Assembly (NCBI GenBank): GCA_963575745.1
Contig: CAUYUJ010022093.1
Coordinates: 134,001 to 198,000, forward strand
DNA from: Prorocentrum cordatum
Lineage: Eukaryota > Sar > Dinophyceae > Prorocentrales > Prorocentraceae
Reading direction: 5' to 3'
DNA: 64,000 nt
Shown: one piece after another, positions 51,645-62,212 of the stretch
Layout: each line of letters opens with the position of its first letter
How positions within the stretch are numbered: position 1 is the stretch's first letter
Program-made: the position numbers and the translations under genes
The notes under the pieces: model-generated
What the model was told of the DNA's origin: nothing
Database searches by the model: none
The model's input: the letters and a program-made list of their open reading frames with translations, nothing else

Positions 51645-51880
51645 GTCTGCCAAGGGCGCAGGAGGAGGGACACGCTTAGCACCTAGTCTAATAGAGGAGG
51701 GAGTGGGGAGGGGAGGGGCCGAAGCTAACAAAGAATGCCGCCCAGCGGAGGGGGCCCGTGTAGGAGGAGGGGCACGCCTAGCACCAAGGATGTGTTTTGG
51801 TCAGCATGGGGCGAGGCTCTGTCTAACAGGCGGCGCCGTGCAGGAGGATGGACACGTGAGCTTTATCACAATCAGCTTGG
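51645..51880. repeat. GGAGGANGGACACGC tandem repeat, three units
   Basis: GCGCAGGAGGAGGGACACGC, TGTAGGAGGAGGGGCACGCC and TGCAGGAGGATGGACACGTG recur at about 100-base spacing. Confidence 0.7.
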
Positions 51881-51954
51881 GGGGGTGTCTAAGGGCAGTG
51901 GCGCGGCTCGACATCTTGAATTCAAGATCTGACCACCACGGGGGATGCTCCCCT

Positions 51955-52055
51955 CCCCCTCCTCCTCCTCCTCCTCCTCCTCCCCTTCTCCATCCTCTTC
52001 CCTCCTCTTCCTCCTCCTCCTCATCCTCCTCCTCCTCCTCCTCCTCGCCGGGGGG
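51955..52055. repeat. CCT-rich tract
   Basis: CCTCCTCCTCC over about 100 bases, ending in a G run. Confidence 0.9.
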
Positions 52056-52064
52056 TGGGGGGCA

Positions 52065-52265
52065 ACGTCAGCTCAGGGGGGGAGGTACCGAGGTGGAATC
52101 GGCGATGCTTAGTCGATAGATCGGCGGCGTGCCCCCGATCACGAGACCGCATGTTCCTGGGCGGGGTGGGCTATCGGACCCCCATCGGCAATGACTGGGC
52201 GATTAGGGATCGATACATCCGCCCCTGGAGCCCATCCCCGGCTAACGTTGTCCCTGAGAGAAGAG
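52065..52265. repeat. Dispersed repeat R3, copy 1
   Basis: CAGCTCAGGGGGGGAGGTAC, CTGGGCGGGGTGGGCTATCG, GACCCCCATCGGCAATGA. Partner at 58350-58560 with the same order (CTGGGCGGGGTGGGGCTATC, GCCCCCATCGGCGATCC). Both lie next to a CCT/GGA tract. Confidence 0.75.
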
Positions 52266-53029
52266 GGGGGGGGGCGGGGGAGGAGATGAAGGAGCTCGGA
52301 AAGTCGTGGGGAGCTGCGCTGGAGAGGGACTCCATCGACCACAGCGCGTGGGCTCCGAGGAAGCAAGGGGGGAGAGGCAGCAACAGCATGTGGGAGTGAG
52401 GAGGTATGGAGGATGGAGGGGGCAGCAGGTTGGAGGAGGTAGGAAGGATGAGGAGGGAGGGGGCCCCCCGCCGCTCTATTTGCGGACTGGACCTTACCAG
52501 GCCTGACCATGCTCGACGAGACCACGCTGGACCCCACTGGACCAGCGCACACAAGACCCGACCAGACCAGACAAGTCCAAACCACATCAGGGGGAGGCAT
52601 GAGTACCCAAGCACAGCTCCAACGACACTGCTTCTGGGATGGGTTTGTGAGGACACGCGCAACGAAACGCCATCAAGCCAGCGCGCTACGCTCACTCATC
52701 ATCACTGAATGCAGCATCCGCCTTATCGCCGAATGCCAACTTGCCTGGAATCTGCAACTTCCTCACGCCACCCGTCCTTCGCGGAAAACAGCAGCGGAAC
52801 AGTGGGAGGCGAAAGATGAAAAAGGTAGCAACTGAGATAGCGAGAGCAAGAAGGCAGAAAGGGAATCTTTCACTCCGTCAACCAGCCCATGCAGCAGTCG
52901 CCCGAACACTCGTCGTCATTCGTTGCGCACCCCCCCCACCACCAAGCCCAAGCTCGCAGATTCGAGGGGGTGGGGCAGAAAGACACGGCAGGAAGACCCA
53001 TCGTGGAAAAGGGCGTAATGCGTAATGCC
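52266..53029. other. No gene recognised
   Basis: Purine-rich to about 52460, then mixed sequence. CCAGACCAGAC-like short repeats at 52540-52570. No motif in any frame. Confidence 0.4.
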
Positions 53030-53590
53030 TCCCAAATGGGGTCCGACCAGAAACGGTCGGGAGATCGCGCCGCATCGCCGATGCACCAGCCACGTCAGCG
53101 CTGCATCGGCGACGACAGCATTGATAAGATCGGGCTCCACATCGAGCCGCGTCGCCGATGCATCGGCAATGCAGCATGATCCTCCGACCCCATCAAATTT
53201 GGCCTCCCCATCTGAGGGGCCTATCATTTTCTTTTATGACGACGTCAATATGTAGAGGAACGAACAACGACTTTAAACATCCAAAGTCGGAGGTCCGCGC
53301 GGATTGCTTGGATCGGTGTTTTCGAACTGCAAAGCAACTGAGGAACAGTGAGTCCCTCCCAAACGAAAAGGGTTCCTTATGCAACGCCCCGGCTGTACAG
53401 TCGGACTGGGGCCAGAAGAAGATAGTTCAAGAACATGAGGTCCTCTGCCGGCCAACACGCTCAGAACATCAAAGGGTACCCTCCCCCAGAATGCAAAAGA
53501 AGGTCCAACAAGCACGAAGAACATTAGGGTACCCTCCCCGAATCGACCTCGATCGTATGTATACCTCGGTCCGACTGTACCCAAAAGGAA
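53030..53590. repeat. Dispersed repeat R1, copy 2
   Basis: Same blocks as 36720-37110: CGCATCGCCGATGCA, ATCGGGCTCCACATCGAGCC, GTCGCCGATGCATCGGCAAT, CCCTCCCCGAATCGACCTCG, ACCTCGGTCCGACTG, with a longer middle that includes GGTCCGCGCGGATTGCTTGG. Confidence 0.75.
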
Positions 53591-53639
53591 ATGGGACGAA
53601 GGAGGGGTGTGCGGGAACTGCGGGACTGCGGCGGGCACC

Positions 53640-54275
53640 GCATGCGAGCCCAGCCGCTGGGGCCTTCGGCGGAGCTCCTCGTGGGGCCACGAGGCGAATG
53701 CGAGGAGAGTGCCAAAGTGGAAGCGGGTTCTGCGTGCGAATCCTGCAACTGGGGGGCTTCGGTGAAGCTGCCTGTGGGGCCACGAAGCGCGTGAGGAGTG
53801 CCGAAATGGAGGCGTGCACCCAAAGCGAACCCTGCAACTGGGGGGTTTTGGTGGAACTCCCTGTGGGACCACGAAGCGGATGAGGAATGTGCCGAAATGG
53901 AAGCGGATACCGCATGCGAGCCCTGCCACTGGGCCTTAGCTGGAGCTCCCTGTGGGGCCACGAAGAACATGAGGAGAGTGCCGAAATGGAAGTGGGTACC
54001 GCATCCGAGCCCAGCCACTGGGGGTTTTCGGTGGAGCTCCTAATGGGGCATGAAGCGAGTGCGAGGAGAGTGCCGAACTAGAAGCAGGTACCGCATGCGA
54101 ACCCTGCAGCAAGGGGGTTTCGGTGGAGCTCCCTGTGGGGCCCAGGAGTGTGAAGAAGTGCAAGCGGGCAACGCATGCGAACTCTGCCACTGGGGCCTGA
54201 ATTGGAGCTCCAGTCGGGCACCGCATGCGAACCCTGCTCCGTATAGGGGTCACAAAGCGTGTGAGGGGTGTGCTG
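53640..54275. repeat. About 86-bp minisatellite, array 1 (seven units)
   Basis: Unit: GGAGCTCC(C/T)TGTGGGGCCACG, AAGCG..TGAGGA, GTGCCGAAATGGAAGCGGG, ACCGCATGCGAACCCTGC, CACTGGGG. The array at 57545-58025 uses the same unit, and both are followed by the same 3' sequence (GAGGACCCAACTC / GCGGACCCAACAC). Confidence 0.85.
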
Positions 54276-54424
54276 GAATGGGCACGCGGGGAGCAGACGA
54301 GGGAGGGGGAGGAGGAAGGAAGGCGAGGAGGAGCGCGGCGCTGTCTCCTGAAAGCGCGGACCCAACACCACAGGATGGCTGAGAAGCCCCCCGGGACGCC
54401 GCAGGAGGCGGGCCTCAAGCGGCC

Positions 54425-54537
54425 TCCTGTTTTTCTTCCTCCTCCTCCTCCTCCTCCTCCTCCTCCTCCTCCTCCTCCTCCTCCTCCTCTCCTCCTCCTC
54501 CTCCTCCTCCTCCTCCTCCTCCTCCTCCTCCTCCCTC
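54425..54537. repeat. (CCT)n tract
   Basis: More than 30 CTC units, nearly pure. Precedes the duplicated segment at 54541. Confidence 0.95.
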
Positions 54538-54540
54538 TCC

Positions 54541-54735
54541 CAAGTGTGCCCCAAGGGGTTCTACAGCGGATGGGGGATCACATAGTCCAATAGCTTGGCC
54601 AGACTTCGGCCAAACGTCTGGAGGCGTGGGCGCTTCCAAAAGGCAACGGCGGTGACTTGCCGTAGGCGTCTTCGATCCGTCGCCCCCTGTGGGCTTGCCA
54701 CGAAGGGTGCACGGCGTTTCTGGTGGGGTCTCGGC
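54541..54735. repeat. Duplicated segment, copy 1 (pair with 54998-55190)
   Basis: CCCAAGGGGTTCTACAGCGG, TAGCTTGGCCAGACTTCGGC, AAAAGGCAACGGCGGTGAC, CGCCCCCTGTGGGC, GGTGCACGGCGT. The copy at 54998 is about 85% identical. Each follows a CTC tract and is followed by CAAGANGGCC units. A more diverged member occurs at 49490-49560 and another at 56895-57050. Confidence 0.85.
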
Positions 54736-54779
54736 CCAACCCGCCGGCAACCTAGAAAACCCCGTGGCCGCGGGCCTTC

Positions 54780-54930
54780 CTGCTCAAGACGGCCTCCGAG
54801 ATGGCCTCCAAGACGTCCAAGAGGTTCCTTAGAAGCCCCCAAGAGGCCACTCAGATGCCCCCAAGATGCGCGCAGGAAGCCCCCTAGGAGACCCCCAAGG
54901 GGGACCCAAGACGGCGTCAAGCGGCCTCCT
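54780..54930. repeat. Short CAAGANGGCC satellite block
   Basis: CAAGACGGCCTCCGAGATGG units between the two duplicated segments. Confidence 0.75.
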
Positions 54931-54997
54931 CTTCGTCCTCCTGCTCCACCTCCTCGTCCTCCTCCCCCTCCCTCTTCTCATCCATTCTCTTCATCTC

Positions 54998-55190
54998 CCA
55001 GGTGCGCCCCCAAGGGGTTCCACAGCGGATGAGTTTCACATAGTCCCATGGCTTGGCCAGACTTTGGCGAAACGTTTGGCCGCATGGGCGCTTTCAAAAG
55101 GCAACGGCGGTGACTCGCCGTAGGCGTCTTCGATCCGCCGCCCCCTGTGGCTTGCCACAGGGGTGCACGGCGTGCCAAACTTCAGGGTGG
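54998..55190. repeat. Duplicated segment, copy 2
   Basis: CCCAAGGGGTTCCACAGCGG, TGGCTTGGCCAGACTTTGGC, AAAAGGCAACGGCGGTGAC, CGCCCCCTGTGGC, GGTGCACGGCGT. See copy 1. Confidence 0.85.
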
Positions 55191-55259
55191 TTTTAGTTCT
55201 TCTTCACAAGGTCCCAATGGAATCTCGGTTCATCGCTCGGGCAACCTGAAAAGCTGGGA

Positions 55260-55700
55260 ACCAAACCAAGAAACTCGCATCCAAGACGGCCAAGTTGACC
55301 TCCAAGATGCCTCAAGACGGCTAAGATGGTCCCGAGAGGGCCAAAGATGGCCACAAGATGTCTCTAACACGGGCCCAGATGTACCAAGACGTCCCAAGAT
55401 GGCCCACATACTGTCCAGAAGGCCCCCAAGACGCTCGCAGAGGGCTTCAAGAGGACCTCCAGGAGGCCAATACCACTCTTGATTGTTGTTTTTGTTGCTG
55501 GTTCTGTGGTAAATGTTTCAACGGTTTGAGCGTCTTTGTCTTTTCGGGTTTCCGACGCTCCAGGACGGCCCAGGAGGCCCCCAAGAGGCCAGCAAGACAG
55601 CCCAAGAGGGCCACAGGATGGCTCAAGCGGCGCCCCCGACGGCCCCGCAGACCTCCAAGACGCCCCTCAAGTGCCCACATAAGGATCTACGACTACCGAA
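55260..55700. repeat. CAAGANGGCC satellite block with long AT-rich insert
   Basis: Insert at 55475-55555: TTGTTGTTTTTGTTGCTGG, AACGGTTTGAGCGTC, TTTTCGGGTTTCCGACG. The insert end is nearly identical to 63470-63500. Confidence 0.85.
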
Positions 55701-56454
55701 GAGAGGCCACAAGACGGCCTCCGAAGGCCAAGAGGTCCACCCTGTGTCGGCGTGTGGAAGAGGCTTTTCGCTCTGCCCCCTCGGAGGCTTTCCTGTCTGC
55801 CCCCTCTTCGTCGTCGTCGTCGCTCCTTCCCCTTTCCCAGGCCTCACCCTCAAAAGGCAAAGCAAAAGGAAATTGACATTGAGCAATGTCGTAATCACAA
55901 ATTGAACCACGTCGTCATTGAGTCGAAAGGGAATCCCTTCCCTTTCATCCCTTCCCCGCCAAGGGGGGGTGGTCCCGGGGGGGGGTCCCGGGGGGGGTCC
56001 CGGGGAAGTCCCGGGGGGGGTCCCGGGTCAGATACGACCCCCCCCCCGGGGAATCGCCCCAGGACGAGCCAAGAATGTCCCAAGAGACCTTCACGAGACC
56101 ACGTCCTTTCTCCGTCAACATCTGCGGGCACCGCTACCACCCCCTGGAGGCTCCTCTTGAGACTCTCCTGGGGCCCTCAGCACACCAACAATCAATGATG
56201 TACCTTGCGTGTTTAACTGGTTTCGCGTTCTCACCCCTTCGGGCTTCAAGATTCGGGCGTTGGCAGAACTGGGTTTAGTGGGACCTGGTTTAGTGATGTG
56301 TGCTGGGGGGCGCCCCCCCGCCGCGTTCCACTAAGCGGAACTGCCGTCACCCGAAAAAACACCAGCTACGGCAGACCTGGTTTAGTGACTCTGGCCAATT
56401 CAGGGGCTCCAGGGCCCTACCACTAACCGGGTCCCCTTACCTGGGGTCTTGGCT
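55701..56454. other. No gene; G-rich repeat and GGTTTAGTG motifs
   Basis: 55920-56045 is the partner of 32715-32812 (TCCCGGGGGGGG units). 56265-56430 has GGTTTAGTG at three places and the complement CCACTAA at two, so a loose inverted-repeat structure. Confidence 0.55.
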
Positions 56455-56860
56455 ATACCCGAAAGATGGCCCCATGAGGCCTCCAAGGTAACGCCAAGAC
56501 GGCCCAAGAAACCCCCACGAGGGCCCCGAGGAAGGGCAGTAGGGCCCCAAGATGGCCCAAGATGCCCCCAAGGCGGCCCCAAGAGGACCCCAGAGACCTC
56601 CGAGACGGCCCGAAAGCACCCCAAGAAAGTCCCAAGACTGCCCGGACGCGTCCCAAGAGGGCTCCAACACTGCCCAATGATGCCCCCAAGACGGCCTTCG
56701 AGGATCAAGAGGCCTCTGACGGGCAAGAGGGGGTCCCAAGAGACCCCCAAGAGGCTCCAGGAGACCCCCAAGAGATCCCCAAGAGGCCCCCAGAGGCCCT
56801 CAAGATGCTACCAGGCATCCTGCAGGAGGCCCTAAGAAGCCCTCAAGAAGCCTCTTTTTC
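56455..56860. repeat. CAAGANGGCC satellite block
   Basis: CCCAAGACGGCCC and CCCAAGAGGCCCC units, no AT-rich insert; ends in a short CTCCTCC tract at 56862-56884. Confidence 0.8.
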
Positions 56861-56884
56861 CTCCTCCTCCTCCTCCTCCTCCTG

Positions 56885-57544
56885 GCAATAGCCCCCATGT
56901 GTTCCCCAGAGGGTTTCCCACGTTTGTCCCGAAGTTCGGGGACCATATTGATTGCGCTACAGCCTGGTATAACCTTCGCCCAACGTTTGGCCACATACTT
57001 TGTTTTCCATGGGCAGGTAGGGGCGGCGGATAGCCGTATGCGTTTTCGACACTCATCGATTGGCACTCTTGAGCTTATATATCTATATATACATATATAT
57101 ATATATATGTGTGTTTATACACTGCACTGTTTGCGAACAAGGTGAGCCCCATGACTTGTATTGTTCGACGATGTGCTGTTTGAAGTAGCTTCCGAACATG
57201 CAAGTGTCCTGACCGATCAAAAACAAAACTATGCACCTGTGATGGAGCAAGCAAGGCGACAGAACACTCGTACACCGTACAGAACGGCTCGCGCGAACAT
57301 CTGTAGCCACGCGCCTCATGAACAGACGACCGACGAGAAAGTGTGGGCAATTAGCCTGGCGAAGGACCGACACCCACAATTTAACCACGTGGCGATTATA
57401 ACCAAGACCGTTCAATACACAAGAACCACAAGAACACCCAGACGGATTTGCAGTACCCTTGAATGCTTCGCCGAAGAACGTCAAAACGCACTCGGCGTTC
57501 TCCATTCACGCACGCACTCTCACGGCTGAAATCGCAAACGGGGG
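56885..57544. other. Duplicated-segment relative, (TA)n, and coding-like stretch of unknown status
   Basis: 56895-57050 resembles the 54541 segment. (TA)n at 57075-57110. 57160-57529 plus is open for 122 codons (FDDVLFEVASEHASVLTDQK, EQTTDEKVWAISLAKDRHPQ) and the minus is open for 140. No family recognised; may be chance. Confidence 0.3.
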
Positions 57545-58030
57545 GGGGCCACGAAGAGTGTGAGGGGTGTGCCGAACTAGGATGGGGCGAAACGATGCGA
57601 ACGCAACCACTGGAACGTTCGATGGACCTCCCTATGCGGCCACCAAGTGTGTGAGAGGTCTGCCGGAATGGGGCGAGGCACCATGCGAACGCAGCCACTG
57701 GAGCCGTCGGTGGAGCTCCATGAGGTGCCACGAAAAATGTGAGGCGTGTGCCGAAAGGGGGCGGGGCACCATGCGAGCCCTACCTCTGGGGCCTTCGATG
57801 GAGCTCCCTGAAATGCCACGAAACCTGTGAGGTCTGCCACAGGGGGCGGGTCACTATGTGAACCCAGCAACTGGAGCCTTCGGTGGAGCTCCCTGCGAGG
57901 CCACGAAACGCGTAAGGGAACTGTCAAAATGGGGCAGCGCACCATGTGAACCCAGCAACTGGGGCCTTCGGTGGAGCTCCCTGTGCCCTGTGGGCACACG
58001 AAGCGTGTGAGGGGTGCCGGAACGGACATG
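57545..58030. repeat. About 86-bp minisatellite, array 2 (five to six units)
   Basis: Same unit as 53640-54275: GGAGCTCCCTG, GCCACGAA..GTGTGAGG, GTGCCGAA..GGGG, CACCATGCGA, CCCAGCAACTGG(G)GCC. Confidence 0.85.
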
Positions 58031-58349
58031 CGGAAGGCAGAGCAAGGGGAGGATACTGAGAGCAGGTGAGGAGGATGATAAGGAGGGAGAAGGGGGGGGG
58101 AGAGGAGAGGAGTGAGACGCGCGGCGTTGCGAAATCAAAGCGAGGACCCAACTCAAGGGAGGGTTGCGGAACAACTAAATATCTGCCCACCTGGTCTGGC
58201 GTGCGGCGTGCGCGAGGGGCCGCCGCTGCGCTGCCCCCCCCGCTCAGGCACGCCTGCCCCAGCAAGCCCAGAAAAATCAGGCCGCATCTTGCCCGAACCC
58301 ACTACATACCCTCCCCCCTCTTCTTGATCATGAGGAGCAACGCCAGGGG

Positions 58350-58560
58350 GTGGGTGGGGCAGCTCGGGGGGGGAAACATCGACCTGGAATCGCGACACAT
58401 CGCAGACAAATCGGCGATAGGCCCCCGGTAGCGAATCCGCAAGGTCCTGGGCGGGGTGGGGCTATCGGGCCCCCATCGGCGATCCATGGCCGATTGGGAA
58501 TCGGCGCACCCACCCCTGAGCCTACCCCCCCCACGCTGCCCCTGAGATCCCGATCCCAAC
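58350..58560. repeat. Dispersed repeat R3, copy 2
   Basis: See 52065-52265. Here followed by a GGA tract; there preceded by a CCT tract. Confidence 0.75.
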
Positions 58561-58569
58561 TGGGGAAAA

Positions 58570-58765
58570 GTTCCGAGGCGGAGGAGGAGGAGCAGGAGGG
58601 GCAGGAGGAGGAGGAGGAGGAGCAGCAGGAGGAGCCGGAGGAGCAGGAGGAGGAGGAGGAGGAGGAGGAGGAGGAGGAGGAGGAGGAGGAGGAGGGAGGA
58701 GGAGGAGGGGGAGGAGGAGGAGGAGGAGGAGGAGAAGGAGGAGGAGCACAGGAGGAGCAAGAGGA
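58570..58765. repeat. (GGA)n tract
   Basis: Almost 200 bases of GAGGAG with GCA/GAA interruptions. Reads poly-Glu/Gly/Arg; not a gene. Confidence 0.95.
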
Positions 58766-59225
58766 GGAGGAAGGTCCTGAGCGAGGGCAGGTCAAATCCC
58801 GGGGGCGCTCGGCCAACTTATAGAGGATATTTGGGCCACTCTGGGCCCCCTGCTGCTCTTCTGCAGCCGCTTGCTCCCGCGCGCCGACTTGGTCATTGTT
58901 CGTGCGGTCTCTCTCTGTCCCTCCCGCGCTTTCCATCACACTGCAAGAAGAAAAAGGTGAGCGTTTTTTTATTCAGCGTTTCGACATTGGGCGGAAAGGG
59001 GGGAGAGGGGGGGGGCCTGGCTCCAGACCTCTGCTTCGTGCATCTGTTTGCAACAGTGCGCCCCACGGGGGAGTCTCCACCTGCTCGAAACAGGCGCGAA
59101 AAAACAGCCAAGATGTATTCCATAGGGGGGGGGAAGGGGGGGGTTGGGGGCCCGCGCCGATCGGCAAAACAATGAATAAGAAAACGATCACAAGGCACGT
59201 GCACTGATTGATGTCCGAATTCTGC
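58766..59225. other. No gene assigned
   Basis: Would be the place for further 3' exons of the FKBP gene, but no FKBP C-terminal block (IP..YG) was found. 59130-59175 pairs with 36590-36625. Confidence 0.35.
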
Positions 59226-60119
59226 AATCCTCATCCCTCTGATGCCCTCGTCCATGCCAGGGAGCATTTGTCCGATACCAAACCGGTAGTCGCGAGACGT
59301 GCCCTTGGTGTCCTCGATCGTGATCTGACATGGCGTGCAAGAGTACTCAAGGGTAAGAAGGCGACAAAGGCACCGTGATCGACGCACTACACCGTACTCT
59401 AACTTGTTCGTGCTACTTGTCTGCATCCTGAAACTTACCACTACCACGGATTGACACAACAGTAGGCACATGCGGCTTCCAAACCCACCTCGCCATTCAT
59501 ACTAAAATTCACATCCATCGTAACCAACTAAGTCACACATGTGCCTTCAGTAGTGCTGCGAGACAATCGAGACAAACTCATGCTTCATACTTGTCTTCTC
59601 TTAACCACGCCTCTCGATCTTCCAAAATGGGCGAGTCGGTGGGTCGTCACCAACTGACAGTCGGAACGAAATCGCATCCATATCCGTACCCAGTGTGTGT
59701 GTGTACGTACAATCGAATTCTACCAGAAATTGCGGAGATGCCGCCAATGAAACAAAATATCCGAATTCCAGAATTCATCGGCCGAACTTGTGAACTAGTC
59801 TCCCTCGCACATTCGCCCGTGAATGATCCAGTCCCTCTCCTCACTGCATTCGCTCTGCAGTCCCAGCCCTCTCTACAGTTCCCCCACCACATTGTGCAGT
59901 CACATCGAATGTTAATTTCCTGCTTCCCAGTGTCAGATACAACGTAAGAAACGATGCTTGCCTGGCGCTCCTTTACCACACACTTCACCTTGTAATCAAC
60001 GGCAATCAAGTCCCCTACCTTGGCCGTTGCGCCGGTGCCCACCTTCGGAATCAATAACAGCATCCATGACTGCGCCCTCAGCCCCCCTGTCGCGTACTCT
60101 CAGATGGTGCGCTCGCCAT
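59226..60119 (-). CDS. FKBP-type peptidyl-prolyl isomerase, partial multi-exon gene
   Basis: Two minus-strand exons are recognisable. The one ending at 59989 reads IPKVGTGATAKVGDLIAVDY K, the FKBP opening (GTG..P..GD.V.V.Y), and stops at AAG|GTGAAG. The one at 59324-59226 reads IEDTKGTSRDYRFGIGQ, MLPGMDEGIRGMRI, the F..G.GQVI.G.DEG..GM block; it follows a CAG acceptor and ends ATT|GCAGAA, a GC donor in phase 0. FKBPs catalyse cis-trans isomerisation of proline peptide bonds. The short strand between them (Y.G.L..G..FD) and the C-terminal third were not located, so there are more exons or the gene is incomplete. ATG at 60119 or 60063 are possible starts. The GMD in place of GWD would alter the floor of the active site. 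Confidence 0.6.
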
Positions 60120-60896
60120 GTTGCGTGTAACCCTTTATTCCGAATCCTCACGATCTATTCCTTTGTGGGGTCGGTGGCTTTACCAGTGCAACTTCTTATG
60201 GCTAACGCCTTACACCTTTCAACGTGACCTTTTTGGGAAGATGACAGAGTGAATTTGAAGCATTCATCACAGCTGCACGCAAGAGGGCGGATATCACATG
60301 CCCTTAAAATCGGATCGAACGCGAACATGATAATACGCTGTCTATCACGATCAATCCTGTCAATCTCGCGCGCGGCCGACTCGGTACCCCGCTTTGTTTC
60401 TCACAACAAGGTGCCAAGGCCCCCAAATTATCACCGGGTGGTGGTCGTCAAAACGCAGCACAGGACCCACGTTCAACAACTTCACATTGCCCCTGGGGGC
60501 AAACTGCGCCTGTCACTTGTTCGTTCCCCAGGCAACTTGCTTGGAAAGGTTTCTGATGACACTTTCTGGGGAACCGAGAAGTACGTGGGTTGCTGGATCC
60601 AGGATCGGTGGGACGACAATGTCTCCCATTGTTTCCCATCGTCTCCAATTTTTCCCCACTATCTATCCCTATCCGTACCCCTATCCCTATCGCGAGCCCC
60701 ATCTTTTCTGTTTTCCAATCCCTCTATCCCTCTCCCTTTTCTCCCTATCTCTGTCCAGTTTCCTAGATCTCTAGCCCTATGCCCATCCCTGCATCCAGAA
60801 CTATGCCCCTGGCCCCGTATCCCTGTTCCCATCCCTGCCCTCATCCTGACCCCCCCATCGTGGCCCCCTATCGCAGCTGTGCCAATGAAGGGAAAC
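60120..60896. other. No gene; CCCTAT-rich stretch
   Basis: 60655-60850 is a degenerate array of CTATCCC/CCCATCC units. The rest has no motif. Confidence 0.5.
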
Positions 60897-61043
60897 TGGG
60901 ACACACAAATAAATAGACACAAATAACAAGATTCCCAATATTTTTCCAGATTTTCTGGGTTTCTGTCTTCCCCCCCACTTCCCATACTTTCCAATATTTT
61001 CTGGGGAATCGACGATTAATTGTGTCTGTGTGTTTTTCCCCTC
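60897..61043. repeat. Family-P dispersed repeat, copy 4
   Basis: GGACACACAAATAAATAGAC, TTTTCTGGGTTTCTGTCTTC, GGGGAATCGACGATTAATTG, TGTGTGTTTTTCCCCTCATG. Very close to copy 3 although 32 kb away. Confidence 0.85.
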
Positions 61044-61320
61044 ATGAGTTGAATCTGTTCAGGGCCTTCTGCCGCAGGGGTGTCACTTCTTCCCGCCGCC
61101 TCTGAGCACACGGGTGTACCTGCCACCTCGAGCCCACCTCTGGCGACCGCGCATGCGCGCACAACGCGTGAACCCACGCACCACAAGTCAGGGCTGGACC
61201 CAAATGTTTTTTTCGTCTTGTCTTCGTTTCGTTCTCGTTTGCTCTGCCCGTTTCCCTGCACTCCCCTTTCCAAGACGAAAAACAGAACACAGCCGAAGTC
61301 CAGCAAAACAGCGTCTAGGT
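61044..61320. other. No gene recognised
   Basis: Short spacer, mixed composition. Confidence 0.4.
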
Positions 61321-61667
61321 TTAGGTCGGGCCTGTCCCCCTACAGGGGGATTTTGGAGGACAAATTTAAACAATACGCAGAACATGCCCCAAACGTGCCC
61401 CAGAATACTCAAAACATCGTCCCCATTCATGGTGTTCCAACCTACTTTAGCCTTGATCACCAGAAAACAATTCGAGCGCACACCTCGAGGATTTTCACGC
61501 ATCGGGCCCCGGGAGACACTGTTTCGACACTCTGCCGACCCTCTTCTGTGAGCTCGACAGTATTTTTGGGATGTGGTCCTCAAGAACGATGGGAGCAACG
61601 TAAGTCCCCAGACTATCTCCTGATGATTTGTGAGTACCCCTCCCGATAGAGGGACGGGCCCGGCAGA
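61321..61667. mobile_element. MITE family A, copy 5 (expanded core)
   Basis: TTAGGTCGGGCCTGTCCCCC with CTACAGGGGGATTTTGGA at left; TCCCGATAGAGGGACGGGCC at right. The core is about 190 bases longer than in other copies and contains ATCGTCCCC and GTCCCCAGACTA, which in copy 1 are adjacent, so an insertion or an ancestral longer form. No clear TSD. Confidence 0.7.
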
Positions 61668-61776
61668 AGTTTGGGCCCGGCCCGGCCACGGGCCGCCAAA
61701 CCCACTCGGGTCGGGCGGAAAGGGGGGGGATTGCAAAAGGGGGGTTTGAGAATCAGCTCGCGTAGTTTTTTTTTTT

Positions 61777-61780
61777 GTTT

Positions 61781-61826
<46 letters not shown>

Positions 61827-61830
61827 AAAA
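61777..61830. repeat. (TA)n microsatellite with complementary flanks
   Basis: TTTTTTTGTTTG, then about 22 TA units, then AAACAAAAAAA; the whole can fold back on itself. Confidence 0.9.
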
Positions 61831-62045
61831 AAAACATATCACCAGCAGAGTTACGGTTCATTCTCGCGCGCAGATGCATGCGGCAAGATATACTGTAGAA
61901 AAAACGGCCGATAGAGAATCAGCTCGCGTAGCTGATTTTCCCGGCGCCTCCCGGCGCCGGAGGCGGGGCTGTGTATCGAGGAATGGGCCCCTCGGTGAGG
62001 CCGAAACCAGCTGCATGCAGCAAATTTCGTACCCCCCCCCTTTCC

Positions 62046-62191
62046 CCAGACCTTCCAGAGAGCTTTTTTTTGGCACTGGGGACCTAAGAACCTGGAAAGC
62101 TGCGCGAAGCAGCCTAAAACCAAGACGTAGAACAGCTCTGGGATAGGCCTTTACGTCGGGTGCTATTTTGTAGCCCTCCTGGAAGGTCAGG
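62046..62191. mobile_element. MITE-like family B, copy 2
   Basis: CAGACCTTCCAGAGAGCTT to AGCCCTCCTGGAAGGTCAG. Internal AGCCTAAAACCAAGACGTAG. See 28278-28421. AATCAGCTCGCGTAGCTGA and GGCCGAAACCAGCTGCA just to its left also have counterparts just right of copy 1 (28440-28540). Confidence 0.8.
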
Positions 62192-62212
62192 GCAGTGCAT
62201 GCAGCAGATTTC

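Noticed and set aside
60655-60850. Telomere-like CCCTAT array
   Set aside because: The units are irregular and do not match the TTTAGGG-type repeat; no terminal context.
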